Shown here in pieces: positions 49,045 through 61,430 of a stretch of 64,000 nucleotides of DNA. Below the pieces are notes generated by a model. It worked only from the letters and a program-made list of their open reading frames with translations, was not told the DNA's origin and ran no database searches. Location of the stretch: assembly GCA_000467715.1 (NCBI GenBank), contig AJFK01000576.1, positions 124,001 through 188,000 of the forward strand. Direction: 5' to 3'. The stretch's first letter is position 1. Every line of letters starts with the position of its first letter. The translations under genes and the position numbers were made by a program. Source of the DNA: Hysterium pulicare CBS 123377 (Eukaryota > Ascomycota > Dothideomycetes > Hysteriales > Hysteriaceae).

Positions 49045-50934
49045 ATGCGCCAGAAAAGGATCACCGACTATTTTGTCTGCCCTGCAAAATCTCCACCATT
49101 GGGCCTTACTTTCTTAGATCTGCCTTCCGAAGTTCGGAGGCTAGTTTACCAGCATGCCGGTCTCATTCGCACCGATGTAATCGATCTGAATTTACAAGGC
49201 GTCAGGATTCACAAGGGCCGCGAGATACTTGACAGGGACTCACCTGATGATGGCTTTTATGAAATCCTGAAATGCCCTCACGACACTTACAATCTCTATG
49301 AAGAAGAGATTGCCCATAACGGTGACGATGACAATATTACTGTTTGGGCAGCCGAAGACTTCTCTCGCTGCCAGAACTGCGAGTGGTTTCCTCACTCTTT
49401 ATTGCTAGTCTCGAAGGCCATTTCGAAAGAAGCCATTTCGATACTCTACGGAGAAAACAGCTTCAGAGCACGGTCTGGAGGGCCTGGGGACGCATTCTAG
49501 CGACTACTTTCAATGCCACCGCATGGAATAGCCGTTATGAGATCGCTTTCCATTTGGCTCAGCAATTGTCTCTGTGATGAACTATACAATGACGAACTAC
49601 TTTGGGAACATTACGAATGTGGTACGTGGCCAGGCCATCGGGACATCGAAATGGGCTCCATATACGGTAATACCATCGACTTCTGGAAGAAGGTATCTCA
49701 TGATACCGTCGACGTCTGGAAGAAGGTAGCCTATACTCTTGCCGGACAAATCTCTCCGGGTCGCCTCAGCCTCTACCTGAAATTTGACGCGACAGATTAC
49801 GAGACCGCTCAAGTGCTTCTAGGACCAATCCGACAACTTCCAAGATTGAGAGACTGTGGCATTCAGTTCTCAGATGCGTCTGATGGCCCCCAACGAAATT
49901 CAGACTTACAGAATTTGGCCAGGCACACCGTTTCGAGTGTGAAAAACTGGAAAGTTGCCAGGTCCTCATTCCGCTACCTTGACTTACCCCCGGAGTTGAG
50001 GCTACGGATTCTAGAGTCCTCCGACCTCGTCTCATCGGAGGATATACAATGGCAACCCAAGGAGGTACGACGTTTGCGACCACCTCGTCATTGTAATGGT
50101 GTTAACGTTCATCTATTTGGGGATGCATTTGTCCGTGAAGTTGAAGGTTGCGTCTGTCCACCCGTTAGCGTCCCCTACTCCGACGTCTATGGTGCATTTG
50201 AACCCGAATGATGTTGCGATTGCTGCTCTCAAATCTGGGATAACTGTTTCTGCTCTGTAAGCCACTCTGCAGCGTACTCTTCAGCATGCACTTGTGCTCC
50301 ACGATTTCATCCTTTGTTTCTTGTAAGCCGGCAGGTGCGCGAGGACGCTGTGCACGTCTACTATTCGCGGAATAGCTTCGTTGTTGCTCCCCGGGGCACT
50401 TCCAACCTCTTGCAAAAGGATGACGTTGTGCGTCTTGCGTGGTATGATATAATGTCACGTCGTGTCGAACTCTCCGCCTATCTCATTTCTCTACCAGCGA
50501 CGGTACTGCAGCATATTCGATGGCTGGAATGGCGTGTACCAAGATTCGACTCCCGCTACCTTTCTTCAAAGCATCCAGCCTGGTATGACTATCTAGACAT
50601 GTTGGACCTTATGGACAACGGCATGAACCTTGCTCAGTTGACGTTCATCGTCAACATGAGTCAAGGAAGAAGCATTCCTGAACAAGCGTCCCCCTACCCA
50701 CGGAGCACAAAAACTGAGCTGGAGCATTACAGACGGATTATCGGTCCCATCCGGCGGCTCAAAGAACTCAAGGACTGCTTTGTGTACTTGGGTCGACCTT
50801 TCCAGCCAGGTCAGCGAGAACTGGAAGAGCAGAAACTCGAGAAAGTTATCATGGGGTCTCATTACGATAGCTATAAAAGGGGGAAGTCTGATGAGCGTCG
50901 AGGAGACGCTTACTTGGATGGTTGGGACTCTTAG
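49045..50934 (+). pseudogene. Double-2EXR-domain gene interrupted by two in-frame stops
   Basis: One reading frame of 630 codons runs from ATG 49045 to TAG 50932-50934 but contains TAG at 49498-49500 and TGA at 50209-50211. Coding character and family-like sequence continue on both sides of each stop without frame change. Two 2EXR-like (F-box-resembling) domains are visible: LTFLDLPSEVRRLVYQHAG near residue 22, ending SLLLVSKAISKEAISILYGE, and YLDLPPELRLRILESSDLV near 312, ending HPLFLVSRQVREDAVHVYY. Both stops fall inside the domains or just after their conserved cores. No usable intron was found to remove either. The N-terminus MRQKRITDYF fits the PCNA-interacting PIP-box pattern. An 11-residue near repeat lies at 49671-49728. 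Most likely a recently silenced gene, alternatively stop readthrough or assembly error. 2EXR proteins are numerous in fungi and without known function. Confidence 0.65.
49671..49728 (+). repeat. Two near-identical 25-bp units, 33-bp period
   Basis: Units at 49671-49695 and 49704-49728 differ at two bases and encode TIDFWKKV and TVDVWKKV inside the 2EXR gene. A small internal duplication. Confidence 0.8.
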
Positions 50935-52257
50935 CAGGATGTACGAAAGGGGTATGGATAGTTGATGGGAAGAGATAAATGCATGGTATCTTTTCGACTG
51001 AGTGAAAGTGGTGGAGCTGAAAGCGATATGCCAGGTGTATTCCAATCAAGATACCTTATATGGCAAACACGTGCATCTTCATCTGCCGTTTGCCCATAAC
51101 CGGCTTAGGGCTTCCGAAAGAACACGACTTCGCCTAATTCTTCGCCTTGTTTCGATCAGCGCGTCGACTCAACGGAGCATCAATCGCCATAACTTTTCTT
51201 AGGTTGCCACAGACTTCTCAGCAATGATCATGCTGGAAAAGAGGCCACAGTATAGTTCTGTGGCGCTGCCAAAGGCTTAGCACGATCGTTCCTCACTACG
51301 AGAGTTCCACAGCCATACAATCTCATTCATTTCCTTCACATACAGTTCCTTCACATACAGACACCGATTTGTCTAGGCTGCTTGATGGACAAGGACATTG
51401 GATGTCCCTTATGGGGATACGGGGAGATTGTCACCGGCTTGCTGGAAGATACAAACACCTTCGCTGGTGAGAATCCCTTGGTTGCCCCGTCGATGCTTCT
51501 CTACGCTCTCACCCTTGGCCAGCTACGTAAAGCGTAAAAATAACGAGATCACTAGCTGGTCATGGTACCAACTGTCTGTCAACCGACATAAACATAGCGA
51601 GCACTGCGCCTATGTCTGCTTACCATATCGGCCCGTCCATCTAGCATTCACTACGGCCCGAGAATGAGGTCAGAAGCCGGGCCGCGCTCTCTCTTACTTC
51701 AAATGCTCCGTCACTTTTCTTTATTCCCGACATCCCGCTGTCTTTGTTCGTTTGTCGATAGCTAAGCCATGGTTCAGCAAATTGTGAATTTGCTACTGCG
51801 TGTCTAAAGAGATTCTGCATCTGTACAACGAAGTCTTATTGTGATAGCCGAAGTAAGATTCCGATATGTACAGCTCATGAAAGCCTCATACGCCTGCGGC
51901 CTACATAACCATCTTCGGAGGCGTTACTCTCTGAAGTTTCTTGTAACCTGCCAGCTCAGCTCCTGCTACCTCGATGTACAGCGATATCATGGCGGAGCTG
52001 TAGGTACTATCTGGTATAAAGTCCTCTCGTTCCTAGGATCCTCTTTTCCTTCCTCTCTAGGCTTGTGACGATCGTTAACAATCATACTTACAATAAAAGC
52101 TTTCTCCCGTATTCTCCGCCGTTCCAGTCATCAAGCGCTCTCACGTGCTAGCCAGGCCTGGCAGTTGCCCAAACAGGATCATCCATCAAACCTCAAACCA
52201 CTCACCAGTTTTTGGCATTACCTCGTTCCTTACTTCCCACTGTCAAAGCCACCAAGC
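50935..52257. other. Intergenic region with a 15-bp tandem duplication
   Basis: No supported gene. TTCCTTCACATACAG occurs twice in direct tandem at 51331-51345 and 51346-51360. Confidence 0.5.
51331..51360. repeat. Perfect 15-bp tandem duplication
   Basis: Two adjacent identical copies of TTCCTTCACATACAG in intergenic DNA. Confidence 0.9.
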
Positions 52258-52524
52258 ATGTGTCGAACGGAAGTCTACTATCAGGGATGCGGCCACTCCT
52301 ACGAATATTACTACGGCGCTTCTTGCGGTAACTTCTTGTCTGAGTTGAACCGCATCAACAGTTGGCGAGAACAGCAAAGGCCCGGTGTACCCTTTCGACC
52401 ATGTTATGAAAACCATCGAAGGGATAAGATGGGAATGTGCATGCCCTGCCAGGCGCAGCGGTCAAGACTTTATGGACAGCAGCATTGCCTTGTCTTTCGC
52501 GGGTTCCCCAACGGGTATCGTTAA
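52258..52524 (+). CDS. Small cysteine-rich hypothetical protein
   Basis: An 88-residue frame starting MCRTEVYYQGCGHSYEYYYG, with seven cysteines, several paired by spacing (CxxxxxxxxC, C..C in MGMCMPCQAQRS), and a basic C-terminus ending GFPNGYR. No signal peptide, so it is not a typical effector. Short proteins opening with M-C-x-T-E and Cys/His pairs are common lineage-specific genes in filamentous ascomycetes and may bind zinc; that is inference. An in-frame ATG at 52165 would add 31 residues of unlike character, so the inner ATG is preferred. No known family. Confidence 0.5.
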   Translation: MCRTEVYYQGCGHSYEYYYGASCGNFLSELNRINSWREQQRPGVPFRPCYENHRRDKMGMCMPCQAQRSRLYGQQHCLVFRGFPNGYR

Positions 52525-54425
52525 GAGTTGGATAAGAGACACGTCTGTTAGTACCACGCGGATAATAGCTTCGCTATCGTGACGAGATTGTCTGGAGTTG
52601 GCTTGATCAAGCTGGGGCGCCTTCTAAAAGAGTTCTGAATGTCCATACTAAGCAGGGTATATTGGGTGGTGGTTTTAGTGCTTCATGTTAGGTGCGATAC
52701 CTGGTACCATGTCTCTGAGGATAACGTCGAATGGTGGAGTTCTGGCATGGCTTCGCCAAAAGTAGCATTTGCACGCGCCAAAGCGCTCGTAATTTTATTC
52801 GATTCGGTTTAGGCTTTCTTGGTTTCAAGGCAGTCTCCACGATTCTCAGCCGACGCTGACTTTGTAGGACAGTTCGCAAGCCGCTTGACGAAAAATCCTT
52901 CAGATGTCCCATTTTAAACTTGGACTTTGCTTCGAGCCCTACCTCGATCCAATACCCATGCTCAAATCTCTATCTATATAAGGGTGCAATGGAATCTTCC
53001 TCTGCCTCGTTTACCATTCGTATCCGGAGAGTCTACTCTCCATCCCTCACAAGAGACTAAAGACAACTCTTAACCACGATCACGCACGATGCCGCTTCCG
53101 ACTCCCCACCCAACCGGCAGCAATGAGAATCTTGCTTTCCACGTGTACTAGACCATCACTCCACTCCGCGCATATCCATTAATAGTTCTCACTCCCACTT
53201 ACGATCCTGCATCTGCCCAGCCTGCGCCCGGGCCAAACATGACGACTGCCCCAGCGAAGACTGCCACTACACAACCCTGATAGCCATACGGCTTCTCTCC
53301 AGATCTCCCAGGCCCCCGCCCTCTACCGTACCAACACACGATTTACAGCCCAGCCCAATTTTCCGGACCAGCAATCCCTGCCACGTCCACATGGCCTATT
53401 ACGGTTGTTTGAGCGACGGAGCACAAAGTAGCTTGTGTGTGTTTGTGCTACGTCACACCATGCTACGCTACTATCTGTGTGCACTGTGAGCTTCACAACT
53501 TAACTACCTACCTAGGCATGTACAACAACGAAGTGACAGGTTTGATGGGGGCGGAAATTCTTGGAAATGTTGCATGGTCGGGTGATGGGATGGCTGGACG
53601 TTGGGGGCGCTGCCGGCCGTTGAGGTTTTCTCCGTAGTTTCGTTTTTGACCTCTTTGCTTTTTGGAACTGGAGATGATGCGGTGCGGGTGTTTGTAGGGA
53701 ATAGGGAGATGGGCAAGGTAAAGCGAGCTGAGATGTTGCTGGGTCATTACTGACTGAAAAGTACGCTTCCCTGCGAACCTAATCACCCGCCCTCTTTTTC
53801 TCCAGCATCGCAGTGAACGGGGAAAGTGGTTATTATACGGTTGTCCTGACATTTGGACAAAAACTGTTAGGAGAGATGACGCCTAGAGATATGCAAGGAG
53901 ACACCAAGGTGTAGGTATAAAACAATATAAAATTTAACATTCAGAAATTAACTTTATACTCTCCCTTGTTAAGGATAGATAGATAAGTACCATCGAAAAT
54001 GCTATATGATCAAGGAGTGTGAGCGACAAGGTGCCAGCAGTCCCTTCTAACTTCTCCTCCTCCTCTTCCTTCCATATCACTACACTCCTTCATTTCGGGT
54101 ATGCTGACATTCTTATCAGAATTACCCTCCTCCAAAAGATACAATCCAAAAAGGATATAGCCAAAAGGATGTCCAAAGAAGGTATGCCCAAAAAGAAAGC
54201 CACCCCCCAAAACCCCTCTTTCACCGAACCAATGCAAATGCGATAGCGATTTGAGCGCGCTTTCCAAATCGAGTCTGCCTCCACAATCACGGCTCTTCTT
54301 CTTCTTTCTTTCGTTTATCTTTTCGACAAGCGTAATAACGTCGATCGATATCCTCCTCTTTCCAACACCCAAGACCGTAAAACATTCCGTAGTAATATTA
54401 ACGGAGAATAGCGGAACTCCGCTCA
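52525..54425. other. Gene-poor region with a possible short Cys-rich fragment
   Basis: 1.9 kb. A frame around 53150-53290 encodes a short cysteine-rich segment (CICPACARAKHDDC), and an ATG at about 53090 in another frame opens a 20-codon frame. I could not link them into a gene. The rest shows nothing recognisable. Confidence 0.35.
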
Positions 54426-55891
54426 TTATAGGACCATCAGTGCCAACACTGCAACCACAACAGCCAATGCACTTCCACCCATTCGTCCTAAACTCGCGTC
54501 CTGACCTAAGGCCACAGCACCGCTAGCACCACCACCGCCGCCTTGTTGGAAGCTGTTCCCACCAGTTGCTTGAGCGGTACTTGACGCACCAGATGGCCCT
54601 GCTGCAGTGCCTGTAGCCTGCTGGGCAATAGCAGAGGACTGGTCGTTACCGCGGTTGCCACCACCCGACATACCGGGCACAGTTTCGACGGACTGGGTAG
54701 GCTGCGCAGCGCCGGACGACGAAGACTTGGCGTTCGGATTCGTGTCTGGATTCTCGCCCGTCGCGTAGAAAGAGGCGAGGATCTCGTCATCGTCAGTGAT
54801 CTTGACGGTGTTGTTAGTTCCGGCAGCATCAGTGTAGACGTAAGATTTCGATCCCTGAACATTGGCTCCGGAAGGTGGGTCATAACATTTCACGGTTACG
54901 TCCTGCACCATGGCGTAGTAGTATCCGTTTTGCATGTATTGGGAATTCCAATCAATAAGGCCGCCAGCCCAGTCGATGGTTCCCTGGTCGTTCGTGGGAA
55001 GTCCGGCGGGCCAAAGGGAAAGCATGATTCGGGAGGGGGTCTGAGGATAATCGAAGCGGTTAGCGGTTGCATTCCATGTGTCGGAGCGCTTGATGGTTCG
55101 CATGGTTTTTCCGTCGATGGCCCAGGTTAGTTGGTCGGGTTGCCAGTCGATAGTGTATGTGTGCGCGGTTTCCACGGTGTTAGACACGGTGAGATTTTGT
55201 TCGTTGGTGTCTGTTGCGATCAATCATTAGAGGTTTCACATTGACTTTGGATGCAAGGTGGGTAAACCTACAAACTGTCACGCCCTGCGAGTAGTAGTTG
55301 GATTGAGCGGTTCCCGTATCCACACCAACGAACTCAAAATCGATTTCATCTTTGACGTCGGACATCATGATGAAGGCTGTGACAACACCCTTGCCTTGAC
55401 TTGTCGTCAGTTTGGCAGAGATTTGACCGTACCACACATAATGGGTCGAAGCTAGCAGTGTTCCAACAGTATCCTGCGCCATTGTCAAGAGAAGAGCGTC
55501 ATTGTAGACCACGGGTTGGCCCGATGACACCCAGTTGATGTCTGATGCATCGCCAAGGTACTTGTCGATTGACTGTACGTCGTCTAGGGATTTGAGTTGG
55601 AAGTCTCCAGCCTTGCACGTCGGTGCGGCCACGCAGGAATCGAGTTTATGGGAGAAAAGAGGATCACAGCCGCCTAGACAGTATGCGCCGACACCGCATT
55701 GTCCGTATTCTATAGAGTGAGTATCAGTCGCGTATTCGACAACGTGGAGAGCGAGCAAACAGTGACGTACGGGAACAGCATGGCGCCGACTCCGGGCATG
55801 GACTTCCAGGCCCACACTTGGGGGCATCGGCGAGAACCAGAGGAGAAGACAAAAGAGCTGCAAGAGCTGCAGCGGCGAAGTAGCGGAGCAT
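54426..55891 (-). CDS. GPI-anchored GH16 CRH-type chitin-glucan transglycosylase
   Basis: Exons 55771-55891, 55272-55709 and 54426-55210 with two 61-nt introns give 447 residues. A signal peptide (MLRYFAAAALAALLSSPLVLADA) is followed by a Cys-rich chitin-binding-like module (CGPGSPC ... CCSQYGQCGVGAYCLGGC), then the GH16 domain with the catalytic DEIDFEFVG (Glu nucleophile and Glu acid/base) and LSLWPAGLPTNDQGTIDWAGG. The C-terminus is a Ser/Gly/Gln-rich stalk ending in a hydrophobic tail, as for GPI anchoring. CRH/UTR2 enzymes link chitin to beta-1,6/1,3-glucan in the cell wall. Splice joins restore CCSQYGQCG and YYSQGVTVYTNEQN. An in-frame ATG at 55948 would place 19 basic residues before the signal peptide, so 55891 is preferred. 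Confidence 0.92.
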
Positions 55892-57151
55892 GCCAGCGGC
55901 CGTTGTGGTGACTCGTCGGACAGCGGATGATGTCGTGTAAGGATGCAAAATTTGGGTCTGCAGAAAGGCGCTGCGCGTCCCTCAAATGGGCCGGAAGGGC
56001 AGACAGGTGCTCCCAGGTATGGCTGAGTATATTATTTCCAAGTTGGACCTTCCAAGTTTAAAGCTGAAACAGCAGTCGAGGGTCGGGGAAGGTATCACGG
56101 GGAATTCTGCAGCGAGTGTAGGCAGGGGAGACAGGGCTGAACCTGATTGTCTATCCCTGGAGGTTTCTGTTTTATGTGCGGCAATCGTAGCGAGTGTGAG
56201 GGCGATTTATGAACAATAGAAGGACGCAAAGAGGTTTACAAGAAAAGACGAAACGATGAAACAAAGAATATACACGATGACGAGAAAGAAGGGATGGTAA
56301 AAGAGAGGATGGTGGTGTTCAGGGCGGCGAGCGACGGACTCCCATCCAGGCGGTCGGCCGCTTGCAAAATTGGAGCAACGGGCGGAGCGAAGGGATGGTG
56401 CATTGCACTGATCCGCTTTCGGAATTCGTGCATGGAACTTCGCCTTGATCGGGCAGAAGGCTGCAGGTCACGAGGCCAAGCAATGGCGAGGTCCATAAGG
56501 AAAGCAGAGTCAATTCCTGCCGCCATTTCGCATTCTTTGGCATCAACCTGAAGATGGTGGGGATGCCATGGACTTGCTTTGAATCCAAGCTTCAGCCTTT
56601 CTGGCTGATGGGGCAACCTGTCATCTTCGCGCTTAGCATTGACTGTGGAACACCATCTTCTGCTGACTGGATTGCTGAATGACGGGAAGGATCTCTCCAT
56701 CCAATATTCTTGCCGGCGCTGAAGTCCAAACACGAATTCCTTGACGTCTGTCACATGTTGCTTGTCGCTGTCGAGCCATGGTTGAATGCCCCCTGAATCC
56801 GTTCGTGAAAGCCGAGTACCAGGCTTCCTCGGCAGAACAAAACACAACAATGCTAACTGTCGATATAAGAAAGGATTACGTCGACAGCATCTGACAATTG
56901 CTGTCCTTCAATGTCTGCGCAGTGGTGAGCAAGTCGATTTCACAATGCCTCATTGGTCAGCCTCGTCGGCGACGTGCATGCGCAGAGAGTCTGAGTAAGA
57001 CACGGCAGACTTGTACCTCCGTCTTAACGTCTTTTTCACACAAACCTTCACTTCTTCAATGCCCTCAAATTGTGTTTGCCTCGCCAACAGCATCGTCATG
57101 TCGAGATAACATTTCTGTTTTGCACGATTCAATCTGCTCCGAGGATGAAAC
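55892..57151. other. Intergenic region
   Basis: 1.26 kb. A 204-codon frame on the minus strand (56236-56850) lacks family motifs and shows no coding bias I trust. Nothing else seen. Confidence 0.35.
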
Positions 57152-58823
57152 ATGGATCCCGTATCTGTCATATCTTTGGTCGGCGCATCCGCCAGCCTCG
57201 CCGCGAAATGTAGAAGCGTCATCAAAACACTATATGAACTTGCCGAGGAATACAAGAGCCCAGAGATATCAATTCTCTCCGTCGTTGAAGAATGCAATAC
57301 TATCCAAGTGGCCTGGAGACGCATCGAACGATGGGCATCCGACAATCTGCATCAGTTGCAGGACTATGAAGAGACTCATGAAAGGCCCCATTCCCTATAC
57401 GCTGGACAACTAATGATGTCTGCATTTGAAGAAGACCTGACCCGACCCAACCCAAAACTTGGACTCATTCGTAGAAGAACAAAGACCATTCAGTATAAGA
57501 GGACCGGGGAGCTGTCCAAAATCACTCCATAGGACGATGAATCATCCACCGTAGCACAATCATCAGCCCCAGTGATAACTTTTCAAAGAAATACAGGTCT
57601 AGCGCAAAATGTGTACGACAGATGCCGTCAAGCAGCTATCGAGGACCTACGGCGTGGTGCGGACATTCTCATCCTCTTCACGGACGGAACCTTTGTTCCC
57701 ATATCTCGCACCATCACTCTCTTGAGATACTTGCCTAAGCGCGATGTTGAATTTTTTATTGTCTTCTCCAGACACTGGCATTGCACATGGGTTCTGATTG
57801 GACTTACAATTGACTCGATGTAACGATTACGATTCTCTACAGTTCGCGAGTTTAGGATTGCACCACATATTGCCGTCTGGCCGGGTAGAGGATGTTACGC
57901 CGTTTGCTTCCATAAGATCAAATCACCCTCTCACCAGCATTGCGTGGCTTCGTATTATGCTTGGATTAGATTTCACGGACACGTCATCTACTCACATGGA
58001 AGATGACTTCGCTCCGAACCTAACATGCTTACACTTAGCCTGCGCTACAGGCAGTAAGGAACTAGTACAGGATCTACTTCAGGTCGAGGCCGAGCATGTC
58101 ATTTCATATCCTAGTGATAGAAGTTATCCTTTCGTTCTTGCAAGCCGCCGCCACCGCGTACCAATCATAGCCCTATTCCTGGATAACGAGTACCATATGC
58201 CATCAACTCATTTTCAGTACCTGGCCTTGAGAGAGTTGATTGGATTTGCTGAAATATCAGCCTCTGATTTGGTTAATGGTATATGGACTGCGGATCGTAA
58301 CTGCGAGCCCTATGTCGCGGTTATCCAACGTCTACTCACGAAAGTAATATTCACTTCGGCTTCCTTCACTACCTTTGGGAATAGCAGTTGAGGCCTATTC
58401 TTCACGACGCCATGTACGCCGCCAGTTACGGGTCAAAGCAGATGCCTGGGTGCCGGTATCTCAGGCACATTATCGAATTACTCCTTCAACATGGAGCTGA
58501 TGTGGATCAATTACGCGCACGACGAAGGCATCCAGAAGAACTTCTCACGCCGCTCATGGTAGCCTTTTGCCTTAATGATTTTGAAATTCTCAACTTTCTT
58601 CACCAACTGGGCGCGAAGAACTACGAGGCTGAGGGTCGCTGGAGTGGAGGATTATAGTCAGGATGTAACAGATCAACAGGCAATACTCCTTCGTATCTAC
58701 TGCCGCCTGGCACCCTTCTTTTACAAGAAAAGCATCGAGACGACGTCTTTATCTACGATATACAAACGGCGCCGTCTAAATCGAGGCATGGAACTCCGAC
58801 TGAAAGCTCTCGTCCGGGAATAA
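57152..58823 (+). pseudogene. Broken gene: fungal N-terminal domain plus ankyrin repeats
   Basis: The N-terminus (MDPVSVISLVGASASLAAKC) and ILSVVEECNTIQVAWRRIERWA match the leader domain often found in front of ankyrin or NACHT proteins in fungi. Downstream are ankyrin-like pieces: LTCLHLACATGSKELVQDLL near 58020 and HIIELLLQHGADVDQ near 58470. The pieces lie in different states: TAG at 57530-57532 interrupts the first frame, a stop follows at 57821, the ankyrin part then continues in another frame to 58391 and in a third segment from 58388. I found no introns that would reconcile them. Such proteins are thought to act in signalling or non-self recognition; this copy is probably dead. Confidence 0.6.
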
Positions 58824-58946
58824 GGATGATGCGAGACGGTAGGAGCGCAGTTTGAGATCTGCTGTGAACTATTATGGTCATTTGAAACATTCTCTTGATT
58901 GAATACTAGTATTACCTAGGTACTTAATTCATTGCACTACCAAAAC

Positions 58947-61430
58947 TCATCGATTCAGCTTCGGCTTCTTAGAGCGCCCGCCACCACTTTCCATATTCTC
59001 CTTATCTTCATCCTCTAGCTCTTGTTCAGCCTCTTCCTTCTTTTCGAAATCCTTAGGAAAATCTTCCCAGCCCCTCTTGGCCCAACGGAGTTTTCGCGTG
59101 TGATCCCAAGCCTTTTCATTATCTTTGTCATAGCCTTCGCAGAGCCATTCTTCTGCGGACCCAGAGTCCCGGCTAGAAGTCCAAGTGCCCCCTCAGGTGG
59201 AATACGGCATTGTCATTCTCCTGGGGGAAAGCCTCCCAAACCTCCGGCGTCCGGATCCATTGGACAAATTCCTTTTCATTAATTTCAGTGAACCGAAGAA
59301 TGACACAGACACCAGTCAGCATCTTAATGGCTTGCTCTGCCTCCGTGCCCATAAATCTTTTCTTTTCAGCAGGGAAAACAACCCTTACCCCGTACTCCTC
59401 TCCCATCAATCGCGAGGAGTTTTTATAACAGTATCTCTCCCGTGAGCGTAACTAGACTAAGATATAGCGCGATAGAGTCCAGGATAGCAACTGGCTTTAC
59501 AAGGTTTCCCAGAGCTCAGATGAGGTATGTAGACTGGCGACAGCAAATCTGGTGGACAGGTGCCGAGTTAAGAAAATGATTCTGACCTTGCCGTCGAGAC
59601 AGGCTGTCTACTTATTTTGAACCCTTTGAACCTACAAGGTAATAGCGAGGTTAGTACGAGTGATTAGCGAAGTAATAGGGCAGACCAATGGTTGACCTGT
59701 TTAAGCGCCAATTCCCAACGGCGACGAGCCTTCTTCTGTTTGTCATTCGGTCTCATATGATAGAGTCCGGATGGATTGAGCATCTAATCCAGGAAAAAGA
59801 CGCTTCCTAAGTCCCACTTGTTGAAAACCCTCCAGTTCTCAGCAAGCCAGGCGAAGAAGTCGTGTTGTCGTTAGATAGGGTTCGATTTCGCCGAAGGAAA
59901 CACGCAGCTACCGGCAATTTTCTCGCCCTCAACGAACCCCTCTCTTGTGGGATCAAAGGCCATATAAATAAGCGATCGTATATGATAAGTTGTTGTTGGA
60001 AGAGCAACGTTGTTCCCCGACATATATCCTTTGCCGCGTAGGGCCAGGTCCAAGCACGCCGGATACTGTTGCAGCCTTGAGGAGAAGAGTGGGGCCGTGA
60101 TGAACGATTGTGATATGAACATTGGAATGCATTCATGCCCCTTCCTAATACATGTCGAGCGGGAAATGCCGCCGTCGGTACACTCCTTTGTTGCGGTAGC
60201 GTATAAACTGCATTCGATGCAGGGCTCTAGAATGACGAGTATGAGGGTGGGTAAAGCTGTGAAGGTGGTGCAAGAAGAGCTCACCTCAATAATCTCAGGA
60301 TACATGTCCAACGATGCAGGGAGCTCTGGAGCTTTGGCAAAGTCTGATTTCGGGAAGGCTGGCTTTTCCTCCGGCACCTTCCACCTTCAATCTTGGATGG
60401 TCTTCCTGGTGCTGACTTTAAACCATTTCCTCTCTCTACTCGAGATCGTCGACAACGTCTTCGCTCTGCGCGGAGAGGCGTGCTTGGGAGGGAAGGGAAG
60501 TCACCGATAATGTGTCGACTTGTCATTCCAAGAACGTCCATCAAGAATATTATTGCATAAGCCTGCTCACGTACCTTCAGTTTCTTGAAATCTGAATCGT
60601 CAAGCCACAGGCTTCCATCAGGAAGCACGTATCGCTCAAAACCTTCCTCAAGTGGGGGAACTTTTGTTGGAAAATCGACTAAGGTTTCGCCGCCCTTGAT
60701 CAGGTTTCCAACAGCCCATACCTTTCCAAGGCAGCTTTACTCGTCAAAGCTTGCAGACTAAAGTCTTTCTAGCCACCCATGCGCTGGCGGACTGCCTGTA
60801 AATAGCCAGTTGCGATCTTGAGGCCAGCGACCATCTGGGCAACGTTAACCAGAAGTTCAATGAGCTCAAATACCACCTTATCAGACGGAGCACCTCGTGA
60901 CATTGCATAAAGCAGAGACTCAGGGGCGTGGCAGGGGTATTTAGAGCTTAGTAATGTTACCATAGGTGTTTTTTCCTTGACATGATAGGAAAGCGATGCT
61001 CTGAGATGCGATGCAAGACGTAGGTAACCCAAGAAATCGACTTTTTGAGGTTACGACCAGAGCGTAGGTACTCCAACGCATGCTGTCCGATGACTAGTGT
61101 GACCCGAGCAGTGGGCATTTCGTCCATCAGCTTCACAGGCCTATGATGAGCGGTCAGGCGTGGCTCTGAAAACCAGTTATACGCTTTGGTGTTTTGGTTG
61201 ACTCTTTGCAACCTCCGGTAGACGATGTCGCTCATAAACAGCTGTGTAAGTGCTTCGCTGTTTGAGACACCTAAAGCCCGGAGTATCAAGACGATACTTT
61301 TGTTTCTGTGTTCACATGTGGATAATGCAACCGTACGTGGAGCGGTATAAGTAGGCTGCCTGATGGATGGATCAGCAGACTCAGTTGGACGCTTGCATTC
61401 ATCCATAGGTTCTCCATCCCAGGTGTGCAT
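58947..61430 (-). pseudogene. Degraded gene of unknown family
   Basis: Coding-like sequence covers most of this stretch on the minus strand but in several frames with several stops. Recognisable pieces, 5' to 3': a start MHTWDGEPMDECKRP at 61430; VLILRALGVSNSEALTQLF; YHVKEKTPMVTLLSSKYPC near 60950; ERYVLPDGSLWLDDSDFKK near 60610; HDFFAWLAENWRVFNKWDLG near 59850; YHMRPNDKQKKARRRWELAL near 59740; CVILRFTEINEKEFVQWIR near 59270; and EEWLCEGYDKDNEKAWDH with an acidic, Lys-rich end and stop TGA at 58947-58949. One frame change coincides with an A-run near 61048. The composition is that of a host protein-coding gene. I do not recognise the family. Sequencing error cannot be excluded for the A-run, but there are too many breaks for that alone. 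Confidence 0.5.

Noticed and set aside
56236-56850. A 204-codon minus-strand frame between the GH16 gene and the ankyrin-type gene
   Set aside because: Residue composition looks random and there is no recognisable domain.
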